In this document: piece by piece, positions 1 to 6,650 of the stretch
Layout of the letters: each line of letters starts with the position of its first letter
Numbering within the stretch: position 1 is the first letter of the stretch
NCBI GenBank assembly: GCA_945787585.1
Contig: CALZIG010000183.1
Span: forward strand, 1 to 10,254
Reading direction: 5' to 3'
Origin: an uncultured Gammaproteobacteria bacterium
GTDB taxonomy: Bacteria > Pseudomonadota > Gammaproteobacteria > SZUA-140
DNA: 10,254 bases
The notes under the pieces: model-generated
The model's database searches: none
What the model saw: only the letters and a program-made list of their open reading frames with translations
What the model was told of the DNA's origin: nothing
Translations under genes and position numbers: made by a program

Positions 1-855
1 CACGCCCTACATCAGGCCGACTGGATCGCGGCGCAGCTGAGTGGTAATTTCGGCATCAGCGATGAAAACAACTGCCTGAAGCTGGGCTATGACGTCATCA
101 ATCGCCGCTGGCCCGACTGGTTCGAGCTACTTGGCATTGACCATGCCTTATTGCCACAGGTCACCATTCCGGGAACGACTATCGGCACCATTCGGTCGGA
201 GATCGCCAACCATCTGGGGCTATCGCTGCAGACCCGCATTGTCAGCGGCACCACCGATAGCATTGCCGCCTTTCTCGCCACCGACGCCGCAGAGATCGGG
301 GACGCGGTGACCTCGCTCGGCTCAACACTGGCACTGAAGCTACTCTCAGACAAGCCGATCTTCGCGCCGACGTATGGTGTCTATAGCCACCGTCTTGGCG
401 ATCGATGGCTGGTGGGCGGCGCATCCAATTGCGGTGGTGCGACTCTATTACAGCACTTCAATACTGAACAGATGGTGGCAATGACAGCAAAGCTCGACCC
501 CGACAATCCCACCGGCCTCGACTATTATCCACTGTCGGCAAAAGGTGAACGCTTCCCGATCAATAACCCAACGCTTGCACCCCGTATCACTCCGCGTCCC
601 GCCGACGAGCTGCAATTTTTTCAGGGGCTACTCGAAGGAATCGCACAGGTTGAAGCACGCGGCTACCGACTACTGGCCGAACTGGGCGCGTCCTATCCAC
701 GGCGAGTACTGAGCGTGGGCGGCGGGGCCAACAATGCGCCGTGGGGGGCGATCCGCGCCCGATACCTCAATGCCGAGGTAATCGCCTGTGGTGATATACA
801 AACGGCCAGAGGCAGTGCACTATTGGCACGCTCGTCTGTAAACAACACCTCATGA
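1..855 (+). CDS. FGGY-family carbohydrate kinase, C-terminal part (5' end outside window)
   Basis: The reading frame is open from the first base to a TGA at 853-855, giving 284 residues of a protein whose start lies upstream. FGGY kinases use ATP to phosphorylate sugars or polyols in the cytoplasm and usually have about 420-520 residues, so roughly the last 60% is present. Visible hallmarks are the GTTDS stretch (fragment residues 83-87), where the Asp is in the position of the family's catalytic base, the segment TSLGSTLALK after it, and the C-terminal VGGGANN nucleotide-binding motif near residue 242. The overall look recalls the short D-ribulokinase/XK1-like branch found in cyanobacteria and plants, but the substrate cannot be fixed from this fragment. 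The gene ends 86 nt before cysZ, and a promoter lies in that gap, so it is probably not strictly co-transcribed with cysZ. Family assignment is firm; substrate is a guess. Confidence 0.88.
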   Translation, partial: HALHQADWIAAQLSGNFGISDENNCLKLGYDVINRRWPDWFELLGIDHALLPQVTIPGTTIGTIRSEIANHLGLSLQTRIVSGTTDSIAAFLATDAAEIGDAVTSLGSTLALKLLSDKPIFAPTYGVYSHRLGDRWLVGGASNCGGATLLQHFNTEQMVAMTAKLDPDNPTGLDYYPLSAKGERFPINNPTLAPRITPRPADELQFFQGLLEGIAQVEARGYRLLAELGASYPRRVLSVGGGANNAPWGAIRARYLNAEVIACGDIQTARGSALLARSSVNNTS

Positions 856-861
856 CACTTT

Positions 862-890
862 TTGCCTCCACGCAGAAAAAATCATAAAAT
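862..890 (+). promoter_or_regulatory. Predicted sigma70 promoter for cysZ-uppP
   Basis: A TTGCCT -35 element (862-867) and a TAAAAT -10 element (885-890) are separated by exactly 17 nt, starting 7 nt after the stop codon of the kinase gene. It would start transcription near 897, leaving a leader of about 45 nt before cysZ. This is a match by eye, with no experimental support. Confidence 0.6.
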
Positions 891-941
891 CAGATAAACT
901 GAAAACCACTCGCGTTCACCCTACAGGCACTTATCACTCTC

Positions 942-1709
942 ATGTTCACTCAACCTTTCATCGGCGCCTCATACCTACTGCGCGGTTTTTTGCTCCTCTT
1001 TAAACCCGGCATCAGACGCTTCGTGATCCTGCCGATGCTGATCAATCTGATCGTCTTCAGCCTGCTGATCTGGCTCGGTATCTTTCAGTTCGATATCTTA
1101 ATGGAGTATGTGATGGGCAATCTGCCCGAATGGCTTCAGTGGCTCGACTGGTTGTTATGGCCGCTCTTTCTGATCGCCTTTTTACTGGTCGGCTTCACCT
1201 TCAGCCTGCACCTCGCGCTATTGATTGCTGCGCCATTCAACGGCCTCCTGTCAGAAGCGGTGGAGCGCCATCTCGACCCCACTAGCACGCTACCCGTAAG
1301 TAGCTGGGGCGATATCGTAAAAGGGATCGTCCCCGCCATCATCAGCGAAGCAGGCAAGATTGGCTATTTCATCATCCGCGCCATCCCGCTGACCGTGCTC
1401 TTTTTCATTCCAGGCATCAATCTGCTCGCCCCCGCGATCTGGGCCATCTTTGGTGCATGGATCCTGGCGCTCGAATATAGCGATTATCCACTGTCGAACC
1501 ACGGCCTGCTATTCAAAACATCAAAAGAGGTGGTGAGAGAAAAACGCTGGGTTGCGTTTGGCTTTGGTGGCGCCTCACTGTTTTCCACTGTGGTTCCGTT
1601 GTTAAACTTTTTCGCGATGCCCGCCGCTGTAGCAGGGGCGACTATTATGTATGTGGAACAGCTTAAAGACAGCCCTCAACTCGCCATCACACAAACTAAA
1701 GCATCGTGA
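942..1709 (+). CDS. cysZ: CysZ-like sulfate transport membrane protein (EI24 family)
   Basis: A 255-residue inner-membrane protein, close in length to E. coli CysZ (253). CysZ promotes sulfate entry for cysteine synthesis. The N-terminal signature with PGIRRFVILPMLINL (about residues 22-36) is the same as in known CysZ proteins. It is followed by hydrophobic helices at about 30-50, 70-97, 140-175 and 205-238, and by the AAPFNGLLSEAVE stretch after the second helix. The ATG at 942 is kept because the conserved region begins only a few residues after it, although the ribosome-binding site is weak. uppP follows 38 nt later on the same strand, so the two probably share a transcript. No sulfur assimilation genes are visible nearby, so the sulfate role rests on family identity alone. 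Confidence 0.9.
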   Translation: MFTQPFIGASYLLRGFLLLFKPGIRRFVILPMLINLIVFSLLIWLGIFQFDILMEYVMGNLPEWLQWLDWLLWPLFLIAFLLVGFTFSLHLALLIAAPFNGLLSEAVERHLDPTSTLPVSSWGDIVKGIVPAIISEAGKIGYFIIRAIPLTVLFFIPGINLLAPAIWAIFGAWILALEYSDYPLSNHGLLFKTSKEVVREKRWVAFGFGGASLFSTVVPLLNFFAMPAAVAGATIMYVEQLKDSPQLAITQTKAS

Positions 1710-1747
1710 TAACCCGATCAAACTGACCACTCTCGGATAGCCTTTTC

Positions 1748-2545
1748 ATGGACTTTTTCCAGCAACTCATACTGGCGCTGATTCAGGGACTGACCGAGTT
1801 TCTGCCAGTCTCAAGCTCTGCCCATCTAATTCTGGTGCCAACGCTGCTTGGCTGGACCGATCAGGGGCTAGCGTTCGATGTCGCCGTCCATGTCGGCACA
1901 CTCACTGCCGTGGTCACCTATTTCCGCAGCGAACTAAAACTAATGACACGCGACTGGGTCAATTCCATCACCACACGCAAACAGACCCCTGAAAGTCGCT
2001 TAGCATGGGGTGTGCTCATCGGCACTATTCCAGTAGGACTTTGTGGGCTGTTATTCAAGGACTTTATCGAGACATCACTACGTTCAGAGCTAGTGATTGC
2101 GACAACGACTATTTTATTTGGCCTGTTGCTGCTATGGGCCGACAAACAGGGCAAACGTCAGCGCGATGAACACACCCTTAGCTGGCGCGATATTGTCATC
2201 ATCGGTTGCGCCCAGGCAGTTGCATTGATTCCCGGCACGTCACGCTCCGGCATTACGATTACCGCTGGTTTAATGTTGGGGCTAACACGCACCGCCGCCG
2301 CACGCTTTTCATTTCTGTTATCGATTCCAGTGATTATTCTATCAGGACTGTTTGTAACACTTGATTTAGTACAACATGAGGCCGCAGTTGATTGGCAGTC
2401 ACTGATCACCGGTGCGATTCTCTCAGCCCTCAGCGCTTACGCCTGCATCCACTTCTTCCTTAAACTGCTAGATAAGATCGGCATGATGCCGTTTGTGGTC
2501 TACCGCATCCTGCTAGGCTTAGTACTCTTTTTTGTGTTTGTGTAA
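1748..2545 (+). CDS. uppP: Undecaprenyl-diphosphatase UppP (BacA)
   Basis: A 265-residue polytopic inner-membrane enzyme that removes a phosphate from undecaprenyl pyrophosphate, recycling the lipid carrier used for peptidoglycan and other envelope polymers; overproduction gives bacitracin resistance in known cases. Both family signatures are present: the (E/Q)xxxE motif as Q13-G-L-T-E17, running into FLPVSSSAHL with His26, and the PGTSRSG motif at residues 162-168 with the catalytic Arg166. The usual set of hydrophobic helices and the length match the family. The ATG at 1748 lies 7 nt after a weak GGAT element (1735-1738 region) and places the first motif at the normal distance from the N terminus. 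It is the second gene of a probable cysZ-uppP unit, an association with no obvious metabolic link. Confidence 0.96.
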   Translation: MDFFQQLILALIQGLTEFLPVSSSAHLILVPTLLGWTDQGLAFDVAVHVGTLTAVVTYFRSELKLMTRDWVNSITTRKQTPESRLAWGVLIGTIPVGLCGLLFKDFIETSLRSELVIATTTILFGLLLLWADKQGKRQRDEHTLSWRDIVIIGCAQAVALIPGTSRSGITITAGLMLGLTRTAAARFSFLLSIPVIILSGLFVTLDLVQHEAAVDWQSLITGAILSALSAYACIHFFLKLLDKIGMMPFVVYRILLGLVLFFVFV

Positions 2546-2574
2546 CCGAGTGCTTGCTAGCAACACACTGGCGT

Positions 2575-2615
2575 CGTGGCATCCACAACGGCCACGTCAC
2601 TAATACTGAGTATTA
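2575..2615. repeat. Two small inverted repeats between uppP and fur
   Basis: Two hairpin-capable repeats lie in the 67-nt gap between the convergent ends of uppP and fur. CGTGGC (2575-2580) pairs with GCCACG (2591-2596) around a 10-nt loop. TAATACT (2601-2607) pairs with AGTATTA (2609-2615) around one base and includes the fur stop codon. Neither is followed by a run of T on either strand, so they are poor candidates for intrinsic terminators, but they are the only structure seen in the gap. Confidence 0.45.
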
Positions 2616-3026
2616 ATTCGCCTGGCACTCACCACAGACACCGTAAATATAGAGTGAGTGATCGGTAATCGCATAACCGGCTTTTTTAGCGATCTCATTC
2701 TGGCGCGCTTCAATCACCTCATCGACAAACTCATCGACCTTACCACATTCGACACAGACGATATGGTCATGATGCTCGCCGGCATCCAGCTCAAACACCG
2801 AGTGCCCCTCTTCAAAGTGGTGTCGCGTCACCAGCCCTGCTGACTCGAACTGGGTCAGGACACGGTAGACCGTCGCCAGCCCCACATCCTCATCCGACTC
2901 GATCAACGCCTTATACACATCTTCGGCCGTCAAATGGCGTTTGCTGTTGCTTTCAAAAATCTCAAGGATCTTGATACGCGGCAAAGTGACTTTGAGCCCC
3001 GCCTTTTTCAAATCAGAATTTTCCAC
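2613..3026 (-). CDS. fur: Ferric uptake regulator Fur
   Basis: A cytoplasmic metal-dependent repressor that binds Fe(II) and shuts off iron-uptake genes by binding Fur boxes. The 137-residue protein has the N-terminal LKKAGLKVTLPR segment (6-17), a winged helix with GLATVYRVLTQFE (49-61) as recognition helix, and a C-terminal dimer domain with the His-rich HHDH (85-88) and the zinc Cys pairs C91/C94 and C131/C134. I place the start at a GTG at 3026, because a clear GAGGA lies 7 nt before it (3034-3038) and known Fur proteins begin at this distance from LKKAG. A GTG further up at 3047 would add seven residues but has no ribosome-binding site. The gene is divergent from bamE, a common arrangement in gammaproteobacteria. 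No Fur box is seen upstream, so autoregulation is not evident. It is the likely regulator of the 7190-7240 sites in this window. Confidence 0.96.
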   Translation of the reverse strand: MENSDLKKAGLKVTLPRIKILEIFESNSKRHLTAEDVYKALIESDEDVGLATVYRVLTQFESAGLVTRHHFEEGHSVFELDAGEHHDHIVCVECGKVDEFVDEVIEARQNEIAKKAGYAITDHSLYIYGVCGECQAN

Positions 3027-3033
3027 TATGCTA

Positions 3034-3038
3034 TCCTC
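3034..3038 (-). promoter_or_regulatory. Ribosome-binding site that decides the fur start
   Basis: Reading the minus strand, GAGGA is followed by a 7-nt spacer and then the GTG at 3026. The alternative GTG at 3047 has no purine-rich element in the preceding 15 nt; a 6-2-6 inverted repeat (GCCTGA/TCAGGC, 3048-3061) lies there instead. Confidence 0.65.
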
Positions 3039-3156
3039 TATGGCCACGCCTGAGTTCAGGCACGGAAATCTGCTGAATCACACCCGGCGCGCCACTCACG
3101 GCCCCCCAGGTAAGAAAGGCACCTTACTAGTAATGAAGATTGTAAAACAACCCTAT

Positions 3157-3495
3157 ATGAAAAATAAAATCTCTATCGCATTAGTGCTGTTAATAGCGCT
3201 AACGACTGCCGCATGTTCGATTCACAAAGTGGATATCCAACAAGGCAATATTGTCTCAAAAGAGATGATGTCACAGTTGACCATCGGCATGACGCAGGAC
3301 GAAATCAAAAGAGTGATGGGGTCACCACTGATTGTCGACCCATTTCGTCGTGATCGCTGGGACTATATTCATAGCTTCAAATCAGGCAAAAGTAACCAAC
3401 CACGTACGCAGTATCGCATCACGCTCTTTTTTGAAGGCGATCAGCTGGCCCGCATCGAGAGTGAAATCCCGCCCGAAGGGCTACCCGAACGTTAA
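3157..3495 (+). CDS. bamE: Outer-membrane assembly lipoprotein BamE (SmpA/OmlA)
   Basis: A small lipoprotein of the BAM complex, which folds beta-barrels into the outer membrane. From the ATG at 3157 the protein has 112 residues, matching E. coli BamE (113). It starts with a lysine-containing n-region and hydrophobic core and a lipobox ending T-A-A-C with lipidated Cys20. The mature part carries the family pattern GMTQDEIKRVMGSP followed by D-P-F-R-R-D-R-W-D-Y. An in-frame ATG at 3133 would add eight residues (MKIVKQPY) and cannot be excluded; an AAAGG element lies 13 nt before it, whereas no clear element precedes 3157. The frame stays open further upstream, but that part overlaps fur and does not resemble BamE. 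The gene is divergent from fur and converges with rnfH, with only 10 nt between the stop codons. Confidence 0.93.
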   Translation: MKNKISIALVLLIALTTAACSIHKVDIQQGNIVSKEMMSQLTIGMTQDEIKRVMGSPLIVDPFRRDRWDYIHSFKSGKSNQPRTQYRITLFFEGDQLARIESEIPPEGLPER

Positions 3496-3505
3496 TCATA
3501 GCGTA

Positions 3506-4009
3506 TTAATCATCAGCCGACTGCTTAGGCGTTGAGGCAACGGGCGGGGCAGTAGTCTCTGTTGACTCGCCAGCGGTTGGCTGATCAGGTTTTTTCGTCT
3601 CGTCTACGGCTGCTGCGGTTTTTGCAGGCTTCGCTTCATCAGCCTTCAGATCTCCGCCCCCCTTTTTCATCCGCTTACCCTCAGCAGCGCGTTGTCGGCG
3701 CACCTCTTTTGGGTCCGCGATTAATGCGCGATAGATCTCAACTCGGTCACCCTCACGCAGCACCGCACTCATTTTGGTGAGCTTGCCAAACACCCCCACT
3801 TTATTGACGGACAGGTCGATCTCAGGATAGCTCACCAGAATACCGGAGTGCTTAATCGCATCCCCCACGGTGCCCCCCACATTGATCGATGATTCAAGAA
3901 TCACCTGTTCATGCGGTAGCGCGTACGCGACCTCAACATCGATTTTTTCAATATCATTTTCATCATTCATCGTAGGGTTCTCAGCGGGGGTGGTATCAGG
4001 GGCGGCCAT
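3506..4009 (-). CDS. rnfH: RnfH-family ubiquitin-fold protein with long C-terminal tail
   Basis: The core (about residues 20-107) matches RnfH: DVEVAYALPHEQ near the start, then IDLSVNKVGVFGK and GDRVEIYRALIADPKEVRRQR. RnfH is a small beta-grasp protein of uncertain function, usually encoded next to ratA and smpB or near rnf genes. E. coli RnfH has about 96 residues; this one has 167. The extra length is a 60-residue tail (108-167) rich in Lys, Ala, Pro, Thr and acidic residues, with no recognisable domain and probably disordered. The ATG at 4009 overlaps the end of ratA by 14 nt and has a GGTGA element 6 nt before it. A second in-frame ATG at 3970 would give 154 residues and fits the N terminus of shorter homologues equally well. 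Translation is probably coupled to ratA. Confidence 0.88.
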   Translation of the reverse strand: MAAPDTTPAENPTMNDENDIEKIDVEVAYALPHEQVILESSINVGGTVGDAIKHSGILVSYPEIDLSVNKVGVFGKLTKMSAVLREGDRVEIYRALIADPKEVRRQRAAEGKRMKKGGGDLKADEAKPAKTAAAVDETKKPDQPTAGESTETTAPPVASTPKQSADD

Positions 4010-4433
4010 AACTATTCACCGCGCGCTCGCAAAAGGCATCGACCAGAGAGTTGGCGATCTGGTTAAAAATGGGACCCAGCGTCACATCGAGCAGTCGATT
4101 GGAAAACTCAAACTCCAGATCCAGTGAAACCTTGCAGGCATCTTCACCCAGCTTTTCAAAGCGCCAGAAGCCTTCCAAATGCTGAAAGGGGCCTTCGACC
4201 AGGCGCATTTCGATCATCTTGCCTTTTTGTAGCCGGTTGCAGGTCGTAAAGGTCTTGTGAATCCCCCCTCGGGACAACTCAAGCGTCGCCCGTACTTCAT
4301 CCTCATCACGGCTCAGCACGGTTGCATTTTTACACCACGGCAGGAAATCTGGATAGAGGTCGATGTCATCCACCAATGCATACATCTGACTGGCTGAATA
4401 TCGCACCAGCGCACTTTTATTAATTATTGCCAT
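3996..4433 (-). CDS. ratA: RatA / COQ10-type START-domain protein
   Basis: A 145-residue single-domain protein of the polyketide cyclase/COQ10 START-like fold. Its N terminus reads AIINKSALVRYSASQMYALVDDIDLYPDFLPWC, split here only by reading convention, and it contains the family pattern W-C-K-x-A and the late F-x-N-R-L-L-D-V-x-L-G-P-I-F segment. E. coli RatA was described as a toxin that binds the 50S subunit and blocks 70S formation, while mitochondrial COQ10 homologues bind ubiquinone; either role is possible here. It sits 24 nt downstream of the sodium symporter gene and overlaps rnfH, so the three likely form one transcript. Its closeness to smpB, a ribosome-rescue factor, is a conserved gammaproteobacterial neighbourhood. 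Despite the toxin label, the partner rnfH is not an established antitoxin. Confidence 0.92.
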   Translation of the reverse strand: MAIINKSALVRYSASQMYALVDDIDLYPDFLPWCKNATVLSRDEDEVRATLELSRGGIHKTFTTCNRLQKGKMIEMRLVEGPFQHLEGFWRFEKLGEDACKVSLDLEFEFSNRLLDVTLGPIFNQIANSLVDAFCERAVNSYGRP

Positions 4434-4457
4434 GAATCCAATCTATCTCAAACTTCG

Positions 4458-5834
4458 TTATATTAGCTTTGCCAGCAACCCCGTGCTTTGCAGAAAAACA
4501 ACCGTTACCGCCAGTGGCGTGACATAGCGCAGTAAAAAACTCCACACATTAAATGCGAACAGATATTTGGTTGCCATTTCGGCGACTTTAGATTTACGCG
4601 ACATCGACCATCCGACAAAGATGGCAATGAACAGACCCCCTAATGGCAACATGATATTCGCCGTGAGGAAGTCGAGCAACTCAAAAAAGGTTCGATCAAA
4701 CCATTTAACCTCAGACCAGAGATTAAAAGAGAGCACCGTTCCCATACCCAGCAACCAGGTCGCGATACCACAGATAATCGATGCGGTGATACGCTTCATG
4801 TTGCGATTTTCTACCAACCAGGTGACTGCGGGTTCGATCAGGGAAATGGACGAACTCCACGCCGCAAAAAACAGCAGGATAAAAAAGAGTGTGCCGAAAA
4901 AGAGGCCGCCATCCATCTGACCAAATGCCAGTGGTAACGTTTGAAAGACCAGCCCCGGCCCCGCCCCGGGTTCCAGTCCATTGGCAAAGACTATCGGGAA
5001 TATCGCCATACCCGCCACCAACGCCACCATGGTGTCGGCAAAGACAATCATGATCGCGGTTCGTGCAATCGAATCCTGACTGCGCATATAGGAACCATAA
5101 ATCATAATCGCCCCCATCCCCAGGCTCAGCGTAAAGAAGGCGTGCCCCATCGCAGTCAGCACCCCCTCTCGGGTAAGGGCACTAAAGTCAGGCATAAAAA
5201 GAAATGTCAACCCCTCTATAAAGGCACCGCTATTCATCGCGTAGGCCAGCAGAATAACCAATAATACAAACAGGGAGGGCATCAGGAACATCACCGCTTT
5301 TTCCAGCCCACCACGCACCCCGCGCGCGACGACGATCATCGTGACAATAATAAACAGCGTATGCCACAGAGTCAGTTTGAGTGGATCGGCCAACAGCTCA
5401 TCAAAGACCGTCTGCACTTGCCCGGCGGATGTCCCGGTAAAAGTGCCATTCACCATCTCCAGCACATAGTTGAGCGCCCAACCTGCAATGACACTGTAAT
5501 ATGAGAGGATGAGAAAACCGGCCAGTACCCCGGACCAGCCGAGGAGCTTCCACAAAGGACTGCGCCCCTCTTCACGGCTGAGGCTCGCCATGGTGTTAAT
5601 CGGGCTCTGCCGCCCTCTGCGCCCCAACAGGATCTCGGCGATCATCACCGGCAGCCCCACTACCGCAATGCAGAGCAGGTACACGAGTACAAAGGCCCCG
5701 CCGCCATTTTCTCCCGCAATATAGGGAAACTTCCAGATATTGCCTAACCCTACCGCAGAACCGGTTGCTGCGAACACAAACACCCAACGAGACGACCATT
5801 GACCATGTATGCTGTTGCGTGGACTATCTGACAT
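4458..5834 (-). CDS. NSS-family (SLC6/LeuT-type) sodium-dependent transporter
   Basis: A 458-residue inner-membrane symporter that would import an amino acid or related solute with Na+. The first helix carries the family hallmark GSAVGLGNIWKFPY (residues 25-38), followed by AGENGGGAFVLVYL; by alignment with LeuT, Ala27 and Asn32 correspond to the sodium-site residues A22 and N27. Eleven or so hydrophobic segments follow, including the conserved ALTREGVLTAMGHAFFTLSLG stretch (in two parts either side of residue 230) and FAAWSSSISLIEP near residue 325. The length is typical of bacterial 11-12-helix members. The ATG at 5834 has GGAG 6 nt upstream. The substrate cannot be assigned. The gene lies between smpB and ratA, which are direct neighbours in many gammaproteobacteria, so it may be an insertion into that cluster. 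Confidence 0.93.
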   Translation of the reverse strand: MSDSPRNSIHGQWSSRWVFVFAATGSAVGLGNIWKFPYIAGENGGGAFVLVYLLCIAVVGLPVMIAEILLGRRGRQSPINTMASLSREEGRSPLWKLLGWSGVLAGFLILSYYSVIAGWALNYVLEMVNGTFTGTSAGQVQTVFDELLADPLKLTLWHTLFIIVTMIVVARGVRGGLEKAVMFLMPSLFVLLVILLAYAMNSGAFIEGLTFLFMPDFSALTREGVLTAMGHAFFTLSLGMGAIMIYGSYMRSQDSIARTAIMIVFADTMVALVAGMAIFPIVFANGLEPGAGPGLVFQTLPLAFGQMDGGLFFGTLFFILLFFAAWSSSISLIEPAVTWLVENRNMKRITASIICGIATWLLGMGTVLSFNLWSEVKWFDRTFFELLDFLTANIMLPLGGLFIAIFVGWSMSRKSKVAEMATKYLFAFNVWSFLLRYVTPLAVTVVFLQSTGLLAKLI

Positions 5835-5862
5835 TTTCGCTCCAGTATTTCACCATCACGCT

Positions 5863-5891
5863 ATTGTGGGCGAAATCGACAGATCACTCAA
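5863..5891 (-). promoter_or_regulatory. Possible promoter for the NSS transporter-ratA-rnfH unit
   Basis: On the minus strand a TTGAGT -35 (plus 5886-5891) and CACAAT -10 (plus 5863-5868) are separated by 17 nt, with transcription predicted to start near 5856, about 22 nt before the ATG. The -10 is a moderate match only. Confidence 0.4.
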
Positions 5892-5911
5892 CCACATAGA
5901 TCACCGATGTG

Positions 5912-5917
5912 TATAAT
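5912..5917 (+). promoter_or_regulatory. Perfect -10 hexamer upstream of smpB
   Basis: A consensus TATAAT preceded by TGTG lies 45 nt before the smpB start. No good -35 hexamer stands at the usual distance (the best is TCAACC at 5888-5893), so the strong -10 probably carries the promoter. It overlaps the region of the oppositely directed transporter promoter. Confidence 0.55.
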
Positions 5918-5962
5918 GCTGTCGGATTTACTGATTGTATTTAATCATCATTAACGAGCTTT

Positions 5963-6439
5963 ATGGCCACGAAAAAGAAGAAAACTGGCGGCAATACCAT
6001 CGCGCTGAATAAGCGTGCGCGACACGATTACTTTATCGAAGAAAAATTCGAAACAGGCATCGTATTGCACGGCTGGGAAGTCAAGAGCCTGCGTGCCGGG
6101 CATGCGCAGTTAACAGAAAGCTATGTCTTTATCAAAAAGGGTGAAGCGTGGATCTCCGGCTGCCACATCGCGCCCCTTCACACCGCCTCCACCCATGTTA
6201 ATCCGGAAAACACACGGGTGCGGAAACTGCTGCTGCATCGCAAACAGCTCGATAAACTGATCGGCGCGGTCGAACGCAAAGGCTATACGCTCGTCGCCAC
6301 CGCACTCTACTGGAGTCACGGACTGGTCAAACTTGAGATTGGCCTCGCCAAGGGTAAACAGCAGCACGACAAACGTGCCACAGAAAAAGATCGTGACTGG
6401 AAGCGGGAAAAGAACCGCCTGCTGAAGGGGCGCGGCTAA
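5963..6439 (+). CDS. smpB: SsrA-binding protein SmpB
   Basis: SmpB binds tmRNA and carries it to stalled ribosomes for trans-translation, tagging the unfinished peptide for destruction. The 158-residue protein is of usual size and has the typical order: [29 protein letters not shown] split over the first 33 residues, [10 protein letters not shown] (about 38-47), the [21 protein letters not shown] core, [13 protein letters not shown], and a basic C-terminal tail ending [16 protein letters not shown] that folds into the mRNA channel in known structures. The ATG at 5963 fits the family N terminus; the preceding CGAGC is a weak ribosome-binding site. The tmRNA gene (ssrA), often close downstream, is not in the following 9 nt or anywhere in the window that I could recognise. 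Confidence 0.97.
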   Translation: MATKKKKTGGNTIALNKRARHDYFIEEKFETGIVLHGWEVKSLRAGHAQLTESYVFIKKGEAWISGCHIAPLHTASTHVNPENTRVRKLLLHRKQLDKLIGAVERKGYTLVATALYWSHGLVKLEIGLAKGKQQHDKRATEKDRDWKREKNRLLKGRG

Positions 6440-6443
6440 TCTG

Positions 6444-6459
6444 CTGACTATTTAGTCAG
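6444..6459. repeat. Short hairpin between convergent smpB and hemP
   Basis: CTGACTA (6444-6450) and TAGTCAG (6453-6459) form a perfect 7-bp inverted repeat around TT. It covers the hemP stop codon and lies 4 nt after the smpB stop codon. It could act as a weak two-way transcription end, but there is no T run on either side. Confidence 0.4.
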
Positions 6460-6636
6460 AATCAGACGCCCTTTACTCGTCACTCGCAGACGATACTCTT
6501 CACCAGCGTGCTCAATTACAAGCTCTTTTCCCTCTTTAAATAGCGCATCACTGGTGATTCGGGGCCTCTCTTTGACAGAGGGGCTTGCTAGCTGCGCCCT
6601 TCCGTCTCGCAGGTCTTGCTTTGATAAGTTTGGCAT
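6448..6636 (-). CDS. hemP: Haem-uptake protein HemP/HmuP
   Basis: A 62-residue protein of the HemP/HmuP family, small proteins found in haem/iron-uptake loci; in some bacteria HmuP is needed to activate the haem receptor gene. The conserved C-terminal block is clear: RITSDALFKEGKELVIEH followed by GEEYRLRVTSKGRLILTK. I choose the ATG at 6636, which has an AGGGG element about 7-8 nt before it, over the GTG one codon upstream. The gene begins 14 nt after the cupredoxin gene ends, so the two are almost certainly co-transcribed from the Fur-box region at about 7195-7223. No haem receptor or haem ABC transporter is seen in the window. Confidence 0.9.
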   Translation of the reverse strand: MPNLSKQDLRDGRAQLASPSVKERPRITSDALFKEGKELVIEHAGEEYRLRVTSKGRLILTK

Positions 6637-6650
6637 CACACCACCCCTGC

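Noticed and set aside
2575..2596. Intrinsic terminator for uppP or fur
   Set aside because: The 6-bp stem with a 10-nt loop has no T tract in either direction.
2941..3156. Longer BamE or a separate small protein across the fur start
   Set aside because: The frame is open upstream of bamE, but it is antisense to fur, has no similarity to BamE, and would bury the lipoprotein signal.
3996..4433. ratA-rnfH as a toxin-antitoxin pair
   Set aside because: RatA carries a toxin label in the literature, but the protein is a COQ10/START-type domain kept in core genomes, and RnfH is not an established antitoxin. The neighbourhood is housekeeping.
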